Source of the DNA: an uncultured Lachnospiraceae bacterium
GTDB taxonomy: Bacteria; Bacillota; Clostridia; Lachnospirales; Lachnospiraceae
NCBI GenBank assembly: GCA_944380605.1
Contig: CALWIA010000004.1
Location: forward strand, 1 to 50,758
Direction of reading: 5' to 3'
Length of the DNA: 50,758 bases
A program made the translations under genes and the position numbers. Below the pieces are notes generated by a model. That model made no database searches. It was not told the DNA's origin and saw only the letters and a list, made by a program, of their open reading frames with translations. Shown one piece after another: positions 1 through 8,429 of the stretch (within the stretch, counting starts at the first letter, position 1; every line of letters begins with the position of its first letter).

Positions 1-74
1 ACGAATGTCAGCAATGCTAAAATGAACATCCCGAAAGATATCAGGTCTTTGAAATCAAAAGGTCTCTTGTCCAT
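1..74 (-). CDS. Putative holin-like small toxin (partial, cut by window edge)
   Basis: Twenty-four residues are visible from an ATG at 74, beginning MDKRPFDFKDLISFGMFILA and running off the window. A short charged start followed by a hydrophobic helix with ISFGMFILALL resembles the very small putative holin-like toxins of Firmicutes, which are often type I toxins silenced by an antisense RNA. A GGGGGTGG ribosome-like site lies just upstream, and a good promoter sits about 70 bases further back. The C-terminus and any antisense RNA are outside the window, so the family call rests on pattern only. Confidence 0.5.
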   Translation of the reverse strand, partial: MDKRPFDFKDLISFGMFILALLTF

Positions 75-141
75 CAGCACCACCCCCATTCTATGTAAGA
101 ATAGAGGCCAGCCACCCTGCAACACGGCTGCTCGTACTGAA

Positions 142-169
142 AGTATAGCAGATTTTTGTATTCTGTGAA
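142..169 (-). promoter_or_regulatory. Predicted sigma-A promoter of the small toxin gene
   Basis: Read on the minus strand this is TTCACA, a 16-base spacer and TATACT, each box one mismatch from consensus. It points at the small hydrophobic ORF and would leave a leader of roughly 60 bases. Confidence 0.5.
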
Positions 170-233
170 CCATACCTGTCAAAAATCGTACAGGCGGATA
201 TCCTCAGTCTCTTCCATTGATTTATTGACCACA

Positions 234-271
234 CAAAAACCGCACCGGCCATTATCCAGCCAGTGCGGTTT
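234..271 (-). terminator. Intrinsic terminator after the GGGtGRT gene
   Basis: Two 13-base arms (237-249 and 259-271) pair with one mismatch around a 9-base loop. On the minus strand the stem is followed by a run of five T. It lies about 30 bases past the stop codon of the GGGtGRT gene and closes that two-gene operon. Confidence 0.85.
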
Positions 272-299
272 ACTAAATTTCCTATTCAGTTGCTTTCAG

Positions 300-1310
300 T
301 TAGAACTTCCCAGCCTTTGCAGCTTCCTCAACGCTTACAGCAACCGCAACCGTCATGCCGACCATGGGGTTGTTGCCGGCGCCGATCAGGCCCATCATCT
401 CTACGTGAGCCGGTACGGAAGAAGATCCGGCAAACTGCGCGTCGGAGTGCATACGGCCCAGCGTATCGGTCATGCCGTAGGAAGCGGGGCCAGCCGCCAT
501 GTTGTCGGGATGCAGCGTACGTCCCGTGCCGCCGCCGGAAGCAACAGAGAAGTACTTCTTGCCTTTCTCCTGGCACTCTTTCTTATAGGTGCCTGCAACG
601 GGATGCTGGAAACGGGTGGGGTTGGTGGAGTTGCCGGTGATGGATACGTCCACGCCCTCTTTCCACATGATGGCCACGCCTTCCCGAACGTCGTTGGCGC
701 CGTAGCAGTTTACCTTGGCGCGCAGGCCGTCAGAGTAGGACTTTCTCCACAGTTCTTTTACTTCGCCGGTGTAGTAGTCCATCTCGGTCTCTACATAGGT
801 GAAGCCGTTGATTCTGGAAATGATCTGAGCCGCGTCTTTTCCAAGACCGTTCAGGATTACGCGCAGGGGTTTCTGACGAACCTTGTTGGCCTTCTCAGCG
901 ATACCGATAGCGCCTTCCGCGGCAGCGAAGGACTCATGGCCGGCCAGGAAGCAGAAGCAGTCGGTGGACTCTTCCAGCAGCATCTTGCCCAGATTGCCGT
1001 GGCCCAGACCTACCTTACGCTGGTCAGCAACGGAACCGGGGATGCAGAATGCCTGCAGGCCCTCGCCGATAGCGGCGGCGGCGTCCGCGGCTCTGCGGCA
1101 GTTTTTCTTGATAGCGATCGCCGCGCCTACGGTGTAGGCCCATTTCGCGTTTTCAAAGCAGATAGGCTGAATGCCTTCCACCATCTTGTATACGTCCAGT
1201 CCGGCATCCTTGGTGATCTTCTCCGCCTCTTCAATGGAAGCGATGCCGTAGCTGTTCAAAACCTCGTTGATCTGTTTGATACGTCTCTCGTATGATTCAA
1301 ATAATGCCAT
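300..1310 (-). CDS. GGGtGRT family protein
   Basis: A 336-residue protein carrying the signature GGGTGRT at about residues 259-265, followed by a conserved HPDN and a Gly-rich C-terminal third. These are the marks of the GGGtGRT protein family of anaerobic bacteria, whose biochemical role is unknown to me. There is no signal peptide, so it is probably cytoplasmic. The start ATG has an AAAGGAGG site 9-10 bases upstream. It is 16 bases downstream of a NifU-like scaffold gene on the same strand; this pairing recurs in anaerobes and suggests an iron-sulfur or metal-linked function, which is inference. A strong terminator follows. Confidence 0.85.
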   Translation of the reverse strand: MALFESYERRIKQINEVLNSYGIASIEEAEKITKDAGLDVYKMVEGIQPICFENAKWAYTVGAAIAIKKNCRRAADAAAAIGEGLQAFCIPGSVADQRKVGLGHGNLGKMLLEESTDCFCFLAGHESFAAAEGAIGIAEKANKVRQKPLRVILNGLGKDAAQIISRINGFTYVETEMDYYTGEVKELWRKSYSDGLRAKVNCYGANDVREGVAIMWKEGVDVSITGNSTNPTRFQHPVAGTYKKECQEKGKKYFSVASGGGTGRTLHPDNMAAGPASYGMTDTLGRMHSDAQFAGSSSVPAHVEMMGLIGAGNNPMVGMTVAVAVSVEEAAKAGKF

Positions 1311-1326
1311 GATATGTAATCCTCCT

Positions 1327-2019
1327 TTATTCCTGACGTGGATCGATAATCTTTACTGCATCCGCAACACGGCCGTACTGGCCTTTCGCCTTTTCCCAGG
1401 CAGTGTTGGGGTCGTCGCCCTTCTTGATGAAATCCGTCATCTTTCCAAGGCTTACGAACTGATAACCGATGATCTGATCGTCAGCGTCCAGAGCAATACC
1501 GGTAACATAGCCTTCTGCCATCTCCAGGTAACGAGGACCTTTCTTCAGCGTGCCGTACATGGTGCCCACCTGAGAACGCAGGCCCTTGCCCAGGTCCTCC
1601 AGACCGGCGCCGATGGGAAGACCTTCCTCGGAGAACGCGCTCTGGCTTCTGCCGTAAGCGATCTGCAGGAACAGTTCTCTCATAGCGGTGTTGATCGCGT
1701 CACAGACAAGGTCCGTGTTCAGTGCTTCCAATACAGTCAAACCGGGAAGAATCTCCGCCGCCATAGCTGCCGAATGGGTCATGCCGGAGCAGCCGATGGT
1801 CTCAACCAGAGCTTCCTGGATAATGCCTTCCTTCACGTTCAGAGTCAGTTTGCAGGCGCCCTGCTGGGGAGCGCACCAGCCTACACCATGGGTCAGGCCG
1901 GAAATATCCTTTACTTCCTTTGATTTCACCCATTTTGCTTCTTCTGGGATCGGAGCCGCGCCATGATGAACGCCCTGTGCAACGCTGCACATTTTCTCTA
2001 CTTCATGTGAATAAATCAT
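1327..2019 (-). CDS. NifU-like iron-sulfur cluster assembly scaffold protein
   Basis: A 230-residue protein with an IscU/NifU N-terminal-type fold signature. Cysteines lie at about 11, 49, 56, 77 and 106, and the segment IGCSGMTHSAAMAAEIL matches the conserved GC-x-A region of scaffold proteins. It is longer than a typical IscU (about 130 residues), and the extra C-terminal half is characteristic of the subtype found beside GGGtGRT proteins. No iscS or suf genes are nearby, so it is probably not the general housekeeping scaffold. It is the first gene of a two-gene operon with the GGGtGRT gene. A GAAAGGAG site precedes the ATG. Confidence 0.8.
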   Translation of the reverse strand: MIYSHEVEKMCSVAQGVHHGAAPIPEEAKWVKSKEVKDISGLTHGVGWCAPQQGACKLTLNVKEGIIQEALVETIGCSGMTHSAAMAAEILPGLTVLEALNTDLVCDAINTAMRELFLQIAYGRSQSAFSEEGLPIGAGLEDLGKGLRSQVGTMYGTLKKGPRYLEMAEGYVTGIALDADDQIIGYQFVSLGKMTDFIKKGDDPNTAWEKAKGQYGRVADAVKIIDPRQE

Positions 2020-2076
2020 TTTAAAACTCCTTTCAAATTAAGTAATAAGTGTGAAGTACATTGTTAAATTTATCAC

Positions 2077-2103
2077 ATCATACTTGTTAATATTGTCTCA
2101 CAA
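2077..2103 (-). promoter_or_regulatory. Possible promoter of the NifU-like/GGGtGRT operon
   Basis: In an AT-rich gap of about 110 bases, the minus strand carries TATGAT as a -10 box. TTGTGA stands upstream as a -35 box with a short 15-base spacer. The -10 is convincing and the -35 is weak. The gap must also hold the end of the preceding dacA-like transcript, for which I see only a weak AAAACC/GGTTTT stem. Confidence 0.35.
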
Positions 2104-2128
2104 AACCCCATATTCGTCCAGTGGTTTT

Positions 2129-3733
2129 TTATTTTTTCCGTATATTTCTTTTCCCGCTGGTCTTTCTCTGATTCATCAGCCGCTCAAATTCTTCCTGGCT
2201 GCAGCCGATTTCCTGGAGACGGGCCAGACGCCGTCTGCGCCGTTTTTCCTGCTCTTCCCGCTCCCGTTTCCGCCTGAGCGCCAGCCAGGCTCCCGCGGCT
2301 CCGGCCGCGGCTGCCGCCAGCAGAAACGCCAGCACTCCGGCGCCTGGGCCGCCGGAACCATTCTCCGGATCTTCCCCGCCGGCCAGATCCCCTGGCGCCG
2401 TGCCGTCCGCCTCTGGATTTTGCTGGCCGCCGGTCTCATCTGTGCCGGCCAAACCATCTGCGCGATCCGGTTCATCCGCGCCGTCCGCTCCAGCCACGCC
2501 GTCCGCTCCAGCTGCGCCGGCTCCGCCTCCTGCCTGGGCCGCCAGGCTCTCCGCCAGAATATAGACGCTTCCGATTTTCCGGGTATTATAGATGTACTGG
2601 ATCATGGCCGCCGCGTCCGCCGGCGCGTCTGCCGGAAGCTCCGTCACCAGTTCTTTTTCCGCGTCGGAAAAAGCGGCGTCCTTCGGCAGCGTCACCACCG
2701 CGTCTTCCTCCAGGCGCAGCTCCGAAACCGGGTACACGGCGCCCTGCGCCTCCAGCTGGTCCATCTGGGACAGCATGTCCTCCTGCCCCGCCGCCGTCTC
2801 ATTTTTGAACCCGGCAAAGCCAAATTCCAGCAAATTGACCGTATCCATATAATACTGGGGCTGGGTGCCCTTTAAAATCACCGACACCAGCCGTCTGCCG
2901 TCCCGTTCGGCAAGAGTCACCAGCGTATTGCCCGCCAGGGACGTATACCCGGTCTTGCCGGCCCGCGCGCCCTCGCAGTAATACTCGCTGTCCGGGTCCT
3001 CCGCCGTCAGGATTCGATGCTCCATGGCAAAAGTCACGCCGTCGGGATTGTGGATGGTGGCCGGTATGGTATAGCTTCTGGCCGAACTGACCTCCAGCAC
3101 CAGGTCGTTTTCAAACGCCGCGGCAGCGATCCGGGCCATATCATAGGCCGTCACGTACTGGGCGTCGTCGTTCAGTCCGGAAGGATTGGCAAAGTGGCTC
3201 TCCGTGCAGCCCAGGGCCTCCACCGTTTCATTCATCAGGTCCACAAAGGCCTCCCGGCTGCCGGCCACATGTTCCGCCAGGGCGTTGGCCGTCTGATTGC
3301 TGGACTGCAGAAGCAGCACGTACAGGCAGTCCCGCACCGTCAGCTGGTCCCCTTCCTCCAGAGACAGCTTGTTGCCGCTGCCCTCTTCCACGTTGTAGAC
3401 CGCGTCGTGGGAAAACGTCACCACTTCATCCGGCGAAGCGTGCTCCGCCGTCACTAACGCCGTCAGCAGCTTGGTAATGCTGGCCGGCGGAAAGGCCACA
3501 TGAATCTGCTGGCCGAACAGCACCGTTTCCGAATCCATATCCATAACAATGCCGCCCTCCGCCAGAATCCCCGTATCCGACGGCCAGTCCGGACGGGCCC
3601 AGGCAGTACCGGTTCCCGCAAAACATATCAGAACACAGGCCAGCAGCGCCGCTGCCGCTCTGGCGGCAGCCTGGCTCAGAATCCGTCCGATTCCCATAGC
3701 GGCAGCCCGGCTCAGAATCCGCCCGCCCCTCAT
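2129..3733 (-). CDS. D-alanyl-D-alanine carboxypeptidase (serine-type, DacA/S11 family)
   Basis: A 534-residue penicillin-binding protein of the low-molecular-weight carboxypeptidase class, which trims the terminal D-Ala from peptidoglycan stem peptides. All three catalytic motifs are visible: SITK at 85-88, SSN at 144-146 and KTG at 260-262. The N-terminus carries a long hydrophobic export signal (about 25-47). After the catalytic and beta-sandwich regions comes an Ala/Gly/Asp-rich linker (about 390-470). A transmembrane helix and a strongly basic tail follow, so the enzyme is probably anchored at both ends. The first residues contain a duplicated RILS-x-AA segment, and a later ATG at codon 13 is an alternative start. 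The start overlaps the end of the MATE gene by 4 bases. Confidence 0.9.
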   Translation of the reverse strand: MRGGRILSRAAAMGIGRILSQAAARAAAALLACVLICFAGTGTAWARPDWPSDTGILAEGGIVMDMDSETVLFGQQIHVAFPPASITKLLTALVTAEHASPDEVVTFSHDAVYNVEEGSGNKLSLEEGDQLTVRDCLYVLLLQSSNQTANALAEHVAGSREAFVDLMNETVEALGCTESHFANPSGLNDDAQYVTAYDMARIAAAAFENDLVLEVSSARSYTIPATIHNPDGVTFAMEHRILTAEDPDSEYYCEGARAGKTGYTSLAGNTLVTLAERDGRRLVSVILKGTQPQYYMDTVNLLEFGFAGFKNETAAGQEDMLSQMDQLEAQGAVYPVSELRLEEDAVVTLPKDAAFSDAEKELVTELPADAPADAAAMIQYIYNTRKIGSVYILAESLAAQAGGGAGAAGADGVAGADGADEPDRADGLAGTDETGGQQNPEADGTAPGDLAGGEDPENGSGGPGAGVLAFLLAAAAAGAAGAWLALRRKREREEQEKRRRRRLARLQEIGCSQEEFERLMNQRKTSGKRNIRKK

Positions 3734-5112
3734 GCCGGCGCTCCTTCCTGCTCCATTTTGCCTCTCAGTTCCTTTAACACCCCTTGCACAATCGCCGCCG
3801 CCATGACAAAGGTCAGCATATCGGCAATGGGCTGGGCCATCTGGATACCCAGCACGCCGAATGCCGGCGGCAGCACCGCCAGCGCCGGAATCAGAAACAG
3901 GCCCTGCCGCCCCATGGCCACCAGAGACGCCCGGAAGCCATAGCCGATGGACTGGGTCAGCATGTTGGACATGATGATCCAGGCCTGGAACGGCATAGTC
4001 AGCAGCTGCAGCCGCAGCGCCAGGGTACCGATGCGGATCACCTCCGGATCGTCCCTGCGGAACGCCGCCACAATGCCGCCGCTGAGCAGGAAAGCGATCA
4101 CGCCGAAGACGGTCAGCATCACCACCGCCACTCTCACGCAGAACCAGAACGCCCGGATCACCCGGTCATACCGGCGGGCGCCGAAATTAAAGCCGCACAC
4201 CGGCTGAAAGCCCTGGCCGAATCCGATCAGGCTGGAGTTGATAAACATCATAAACCGGGAAACGATAGACATGGCGGCGATAGCCGCGTCCCCGTAGGCG
4301 CCCGCGGCAAAGTTCATCACCACCACCGCCGTGCTGGCCAGCCCCTGCCGGCAGAAAGACGGCAGCCCCGCGTGGAGAATCTCGCCGTACATGGCCGGTG
4401 TCGGCGTAAACCGCCGCAGCCGCAGCCGCAGATTGCCCTTCTGCACATTGCACTGGTACAGAAGAATCAGAAAACTGACCATCTGGCTGAACATAGTAGC
4501 GATAGCCGCCCCGGCGATGCCCATGTCAAACCCGAAGATCAAAAGCGGATCCAGGAACATGTTGAGAATGCCGCCGGCGGTGATGCCCACCATGGCAAAC
4601 ACCGCGTTGCCCTGGGCCCGCAGAATGTTGTTCATCACAAAAGACGCCAGCATAAACGGCGCCCCCAGCAGGATGTAGAACGCGTAATCCTTTGCATAGG
4701 GCGCTATGGTATCCGTGGCTCCCAGCATATACACCAGCGGCTCGCAGAAGGCGGTGCCGAACACCGCCGTCACAAGGCCGATGAAAATCGCGGTAAAAAA
4801 CGCCGTGGCCGCCGACCGCTCCGCCGTCTCCGTATCCCGGTTCCCCAGGGAGCGGGAAATATAGTTGCCGCTGCCCATGCCCAGGGTAAATCCCACCGCC
4901 TGGATCATGGCCATGGCGGAAAAAATCACGCCCACCGCGCCGGAGGCGCTGGTGCCGATCTGGCTGACAAAAAACGTATCCGCCATATTGTACAGCGACG
5001 TCACCAGCATGCTGATAATCGTCGGCACCGCCAGCCGGGGAATCAGCTGTTCCACCGGCGTCTCCATCATCTGCCTGTACTTTTCTTCCTGTGACACTGC
5101 CCGAAACAGCAT
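3730..5112 (-). CDS. MATE family efflux transporter
   Basis: A 460-residue polytopic membrane protein with about 12 hydrophobic helices and the two-fold repeat layout of MATE (multi antimicrobial extrusion) antiporters. The first lobe contains ADTFFVSQIG, and the start of the second lobe contains GFGQGFQPVCGFNFGA, a hallmark region of the family. Such proteins export cationic drugs or metabolites using sodium or proton gradients; the substrate cannot be read from sequence. It lies in a same-strand run between an NlpC/P60 hydrolase and a carboxypeptidase, and its stop overlaps the carboxypeptidase start. That hints at co-expression with cell-wall enzymes rather than a dedicated drug-resistance cassette. 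Confidence 0.9.
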   Translation of the reverse strand: MLFRAVSQEEKYRQMMETPVEQLIPRLAVPTIISMLVTSLYNMADTFFVSQIGTSASGAVGVIFSAMAMIQAVGFTLGMGSGNYISRSLGNRDTETAERSAATAFFTAIFIGLVTAVFGTAFCEPLVYMLGATDTIAPYAKDYAFYILLGAPFMLASFVMNNILRAQGNAVFAMVGITAGGILNMFLDPLLIFGFDMGIAGAAIATMFSQMVSFLILLYQCNVQKGNLRLRLRRFTPTPAMYGEILHAGLPSFCRQGLASTAVVVMNFAAGAYGDAAIAAMSIVSRFMMFINSSLIGFGQGFQPVCGFNFGARRYDRVIRAFWFCVRVAVVMLTVFGVIAFLLSGGIVAAFRRDDPEVIRIGTLALRLQLLTMPFQAWIIMSNMLTQSIGYGFRASLVAMGRQGLFLIPALAVLPPAFGVLGIQMAQPIADMLTFVMAAAIVQGVLKELRGKMEQEGAPA

Positions 5113-5152
5113 GTCTCTTCCCCCATTCTTCCGTCTGTTTTGTCAAACCTTC

Positions 5153-6433
5153 CTACTGTACAATTCTCCGCACCGACAGAATCGTCCGGTAGGTGGCGTT
5201 GCCTACCTTGATGCCTGTGCTGGGGGAGCTGGCGTGGACAATCTGTCCGTTGCCGATATAAATGCCCACATGGCCCGCGTAACAGACCACGTCGCCGGGC
5301 TGCGCCTCCGAATAGGACACCGACGTGCCCGCCGACCGCTGCTCTCCCGACGTCCGGGGCAGGGTAATGCCGAAGTGCTTGTACACGCTCTGGACAAATC
5401 CGGAGCAGTCCGCGCCGTTGGTCAGGCTGGTGCCGCCGTAGACGTAAGGATTGCCCACAAACTGCAGCGCGTAGTCCGCCACCGCCCGTCCCTGGGCCGT
5501 GCCGCCGCTGCTCTTGACCGTGGTCTGGGTCTTGCCCGGTCCCGACGAGGACGGTCCATCGCTGGAAGCGGAGCCGGAAGACGTGGGTCCCGAAGAATTG
5601 GTGGTGCCGGAGCTGCTCTGAGCCTGCTGCTGCCGTCTGGCTTCTTCTTCCGCCTGTCTCCTGGCCTCTTCCTCTCTCCGTCTGGCTTCCTCTTCCTCCC
5701 GGCGGATCTGTTCGTTCATCGCCTCGATGGTCCGGGTGTAGGCCGCCGCCTCCTGTCTGGCCTGGGCCAGCTGCTGGTCAAAGTCCGCCACCTCGGAACG
5801 CTTTTCCGCTATGGTGTCTTCCAGACTGGCCTGCTGGGCCTGGTACTCCAGCTGCATGACCTCCATGTCGGCCATCTCGTTGTTCAACTGTTCCTGATAG
5901 GCCATTACCTCGTTCTTGGTGTTCTGATACTCCGTCAGCATCTTCCGGTCATAGGTGTAAATGGCCTCTATGTACTCGCTTTTATTTAAAAATTCCGACA
6001 TGCTTTTCACCTTTAAAAGCACGTCCAAATATTCCGTATCTCCCCGTTCGTACATGTACTTGATGCGCTTTTTCATGGCCTCGTACTGCTGCTCTTCCCG
6101 GGCCTTCGCCGCCTCATAGTCCTTCTGCGCCTGGTCGATCTGCTCCTGCTTGGCGTCCATATCCAGCTCCAGCAGGGTGATTTCCGTCAAAAGGGAAGTC
6201 AGCTCCGAATTCAGGCTGTTGACCTCCGCCTGAGCCGCCTCCCGGTTTTCCTCCGCTTCCCGCGCTTCTTCGTTGGCCTGTTCCAGGGCTTCCTCCGCCT
6301 CCTGCTTCTGCTGCTGGGCCGAAGTGGCCGCCGCCGTCAGCGGGCAGGACAGGCCGATGATTCCCGCGCCCAGCAGGCAGGCCAGCCGTCTGGCCGCCCG
6401 GCCGCCGCGATTCCGTCTCGTCGTATTCTGCAT
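5153..6433 (-). CDS. Secreted NlpC/P60 (C40) peptidoglycan hydrolase with coiled-coil N-terminus
   Basis: A 426-residue exported protein. Residues 1-37 form a basic-hydrophobic signal peptide ending near ATSAQQ. About 38-265 is a long, highly charged coiled coil rich in Glu, Gln and Arg, as in PcsB/CwlO-type hydrolases. About 266-310 is a Ser/Gly/Thr linker. The C-terminal NlpC/P60 domain has catalytic Cys at about 343 (NGADCSGF), His at about 388 (GHVGIY) and His at about 400. The coiled coil probably docks to, or is autoinhibited by, an FtsEX-like complex, which is inference; no ftsEX is in the window. It sits 15 bases downstream of folA and 40 bases upstream of the MATE gene. Confidence 0.92.
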   Translation of the reverse strand: MQNTTRRNRGGRAARRLACLLGAGIIGLSCPLTAAATSAQQQKQEAEEALEQANEEAREAEENREAAQAEVNSLNSELTSLLTEITLLELDMDAKQEQIDQAQKDYEAAKAREEQQYEAMKKRIKYMYERGDTEYLDVLLKVKSMSEFLNKSEYIEAIYTYDRKMLTEYQNTKNEVMAYQEQLNNEMADMEVMQLEYQAQQASLEDTIAEKRSEVADFDQQLAQARQEAAAYTRTIEAMNEQIRREEEEARRREEEARRQAEEEARRQQQAQSSSGTTNSSGPTSSGSASSDGPSSSGPGKTQTTVKSSGGTAQGRAVADYALQFVGNPYVYGGTSLTNGADCSGFVQSVYKHFGITLPRTSGEQRSAGTSVSYSEAQPGDVVCYAGHVGIYIGNGQIVHASSPSTGIKVGNATYRTILSVRRIVQ

Positions 6434-6448
6434 GAACTTTCTTTTCTC

Positions 6449-7087
6449 CTAGTGGGATTCCCCGCATGTATCCGGGTCATAGAACCGATAATTTGTAACA
6501 TTTCTGTAATAAACAGGATAAACGTTTTTCCACCCTGTGTCAAGCCCAACCGCGCGGGGTTTCTCCATCCCGCCGCCCGTTTTCGGCGCCGCCGCGGCCC
6601 CGGTCCGCACGTACCGGCGGAAGGTGTAGCACAGGTCAAAATAGGTCTGTTCTTCCGACTCCAGATCCATGTTCCAGTCCGGCATCCGGTCCAGATTCGG
6701 AAACCAGGCGTCGGCCTCGTAGGCATAGTCGATAAACGTAATATGAGCGGTATCGCAGTACGGCAGAAACGCCTCATAGATCTGCTGCCCGCCCGCCACA
6801 AACACGTCCCGGGAATCAAACCGGGCCGCCTCCCGCAGCGCCTCTTCCACACTCCGGCAGACCACCGCCCCCTTGGGCGCCCAGTCCGGGTTCCGGGAAA
6901 GAACCAGGGTGGTCCGCCCGTACAGGGGCCGGCCCCCCGGCAGGCTCTCCAGCGTCCCCCGGCCCATGATCACGGCCTTTCCCAGCGTCTCCTGCCGGAA
7001 CAGCTGCTGGTCCGCGGGAATGCTTACCAGCAGCTTTCCTTCTTTTCCAATGGCCCAGTTCCGGTCCACCGCCGCGATCAGGTTCAT
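6449..7087 (-). CDS. folA: Dihydrofolate reductase with C-terminal extension
   Basis: Dihydrofolate reductase makes tetrahydrofolate from dihydrofolate with NADPH. The family pattern is clear: AAVDRNWAIGKEG at the start, IPADQQLF with the expected acidic residue, VIMGRGTLESLP, and VFVAGGQQIYEAFLP. The start at 7087 is preferred because it begins MNLIAAVD and its ATG overlaps the upstream stop by 4 bases. At 212 residues it exceeds the usual 160-165. The last 45 or so residues (a Gly/Ala linker, then an aromatic-rich tail) have no counterpart I recognise. It is translationally coupled to the divergent ThyX-like gene, which fits a thymidylate/folate module. Confidence 0.9.
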   Translation of the reverse strand: MNLIAAVDRNWAIGKEGKLLVSIPADQQLFRQETLGKAVIMGRGTLESLPGGRPLYGRTTLVLSRNPDWAPKGAVVCRSVEEALREAARFDSRDVFVAGGQQIYEAFLPYCDTAHITFIDYAYEADAWFPNLDRMPDWNMDLESEEQTYFDLCYTFRRYVRTGAAAAPKTGGGMEKPRAVGLDTGWKNVYPVYYRNVTNYRFYDPDTCGESH

Positions 7088-7716
7088 GCCTCCGTCTCCT
7101 CTTCTCCCAGGATCAGTTCCCGGGCATAGGGCAGCGTCTCGATCCAGCGGCAGAAGGTGTGCCACTCCTCCAGCTTGTGGTTTCTCCTGGCGTAATAAAT
7201 GTTCACCAGGGTCTCATAGTTCAGGGTGCAGGTCCGCATCTGGTTGTAGCTGGTGGGCAGCAGCTGGATCATGTCGTACCAGTCTTCCTTCTTCTTGTCC
7301 TGCACAAACCGCAGCCGGATTTCCTCCAGATCCCCGATGGTCCGCTGAAGCGATAACAGGCCCCGCTCCGTCAGATGGTCGTGGCTGAAATCCTCCAGTT
7401 CAAAAGGCTTGCTGTGAATCTTGTGCATGGTGCTGGTGGAATTGGCCACCGTGCCCACTTTGTAGGTGTCATACTCCTTCCACCAGTACAGCGGCGCCGT
7501 GATGTCCACCGACACAAAAATCTGCCGGATAAACTTCCGGTGGTCGCTGCCGGCCCGGCGCAGCCGCTTTGCCAGGTCCAGGTCGTTGGGCCCCAGCCGG
7601 TAGCTGCCGTCCGCATCGTAGCCGCTGTCCATGCGGCCCCAGCTGTTCATCGGGTTTCTGGCGCCCCGCATGGCGTTTTCCAGGTTCATAACACTGGTCC
7701 GTTCCAATTTGATCAT
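7084..7716 (-). CDS. Divergent ThyX-like (flavin-dependent thymidylate synthase-related) protein
   Basis: A 210-residue protein. Residues 58-98 follow the ThyX core layout: a HRKFIRQIFVSVDIT strand/helix, then WWKEYDTYKVGTVANSTST where flavin-dependent thymidylate synthases have RHR-xx-S-x4-S-x-R. The RHR signature is replaced by KEYDTYK. I recall similar proteins in related gut Clostridia and in phages, though I cannot search here. It could be an authentic ThyX variant, a nucleotide-modifying relative or a non-catalytic paralogue. Coupling to folA by a 4-base overlap supports a thymidylate role, although true ThyX enzymes regenerate tetrahydrofolate themselves and reduce the need for folA. 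It begins 30 bases after cbiC. Confidence 0.6.
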   Translation of the reverse strand: MIKLERTSVMNLENAMRGARNPMNSWGRMDSGYDADGSYRLGPNDLDLAKRLRRAGSDHRKFIRQIFVSVDITAPLYWWKEYDTYKVGTVANSTSTMHKIHSKPFELEDFSHDHLTERGLLSLQRTIGDLEEIRLRFVQDKKKEDWYDMIQLLPTSYNQMRTCTLNYETLVNIYYARRNHKLEEWHTFCRWIETLPYARELILGEEETEA

Positions 7717-7746
7717 GTCTCATCCCGCCTTTTTTCAGTCTTGCTT

Positions 7747-8412
7747 TCAGTATACATCATAAAGCAGCGCATTGCAAACCGCAGCCGCCACATTGCTGCC
7801 GCCTTTGCGCCCTCTGGCCGCGATATACGGCGCCGGCCCGTTTATAATCAGCTCCTTGGCCTGCACCACGTTGACAAATCCCACCGGGGCGGCGATAATC
7901 AGCCGCGGCCGCACCGCGCTCTCCATCATCAGCTGACGCAGCCGGATCAGGGCCGTCGGCGCGTTTCCTATGGCATAGATGCCGGAAAGCCCCAGGGCAG
8001 CCGCCTTGTCCATGCTGGCCCAGGCCCGGGTGGTTCCCTGCCTGGCGGCGGCCTCCGCCACGTCCGGATCGGACATAAAGCAGTACACCGGGCAGCCGAA
8101 GCGGGCCAGAGCCTTTTTGTTGATGCCCGCCCTGGCCATCTGGGTGTCCGTCACCACCGGCGCCCCCTGCCGTATGGCCTCCTTCGCCGCCTCCATGGCC
8201 CCCGGCGAAAACACCAGGTTCTCCGCGTAGTCAAAATCCGCGGTAGTGTGGATCACCCGTTTCACCACCGGCGCCGTCTCCGGATCCAGGACGATTCCCC
8301 GCTCCTTCAGCTCCTGCCCGATGATGGCAAAACTTCTCTTTTCAATCTCTCCCGGCAGTACTGCCTCCAGCGCCGCCTCCGGGCCGGACTGGTTCTTCTT
8401 CTCGTTTTCCAT
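7747..8412 (-). CDS. cbiC: Cobalt-precorrin-8 methylmutase
   Basis: CbiC moves the C11 methyl group to C12 of cobalt-precorrin-8, giving cobyrinate. The 221-residue protein has the family features: the catalytic histidine at about 55 in RVIHTTADFDY, VVTDTQMARAGI, and the C-terminal stretch PVGFVNVVQAKELI followed by RGRKGGSNVAAA. The N-terminus is extended by about 15 hydrophilic residues. It is the last cobalamin gene of the operon, 17 bases after cobQ and 30 bases before the ThyX-like gene. Confidence 0.95.
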   Translation of the reverse strand: MENEKKNQSGPEAALEAVLPGEIEKRSFAIIGQELKERGIVLDPETAPVVKRVIHTTADFDYAENLVFSPGAMEAAKEAIRQGAPVVTDTQMARAGINKKALARFGCPVYCFMSDPDVAEAAARQGTTRAWASMDKAAALGLSGIYAIGNAPTALIRLRQLMMESAVRPRLIIAAPVGFVNVVQAKELIINGPAPYIAARGRKGGSNVAAAVCNALLYDVY

Positions 8413-8429
8413 ATGCTTCCTTTCCGGCG

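Noticed and set aside
156..1295. 379-codon plus-strand frame over the GGGtGRT gene
   Set aside because: It is antisense to a well-supported gene, crosses its terminator, and shows no recognisable protein pattern.
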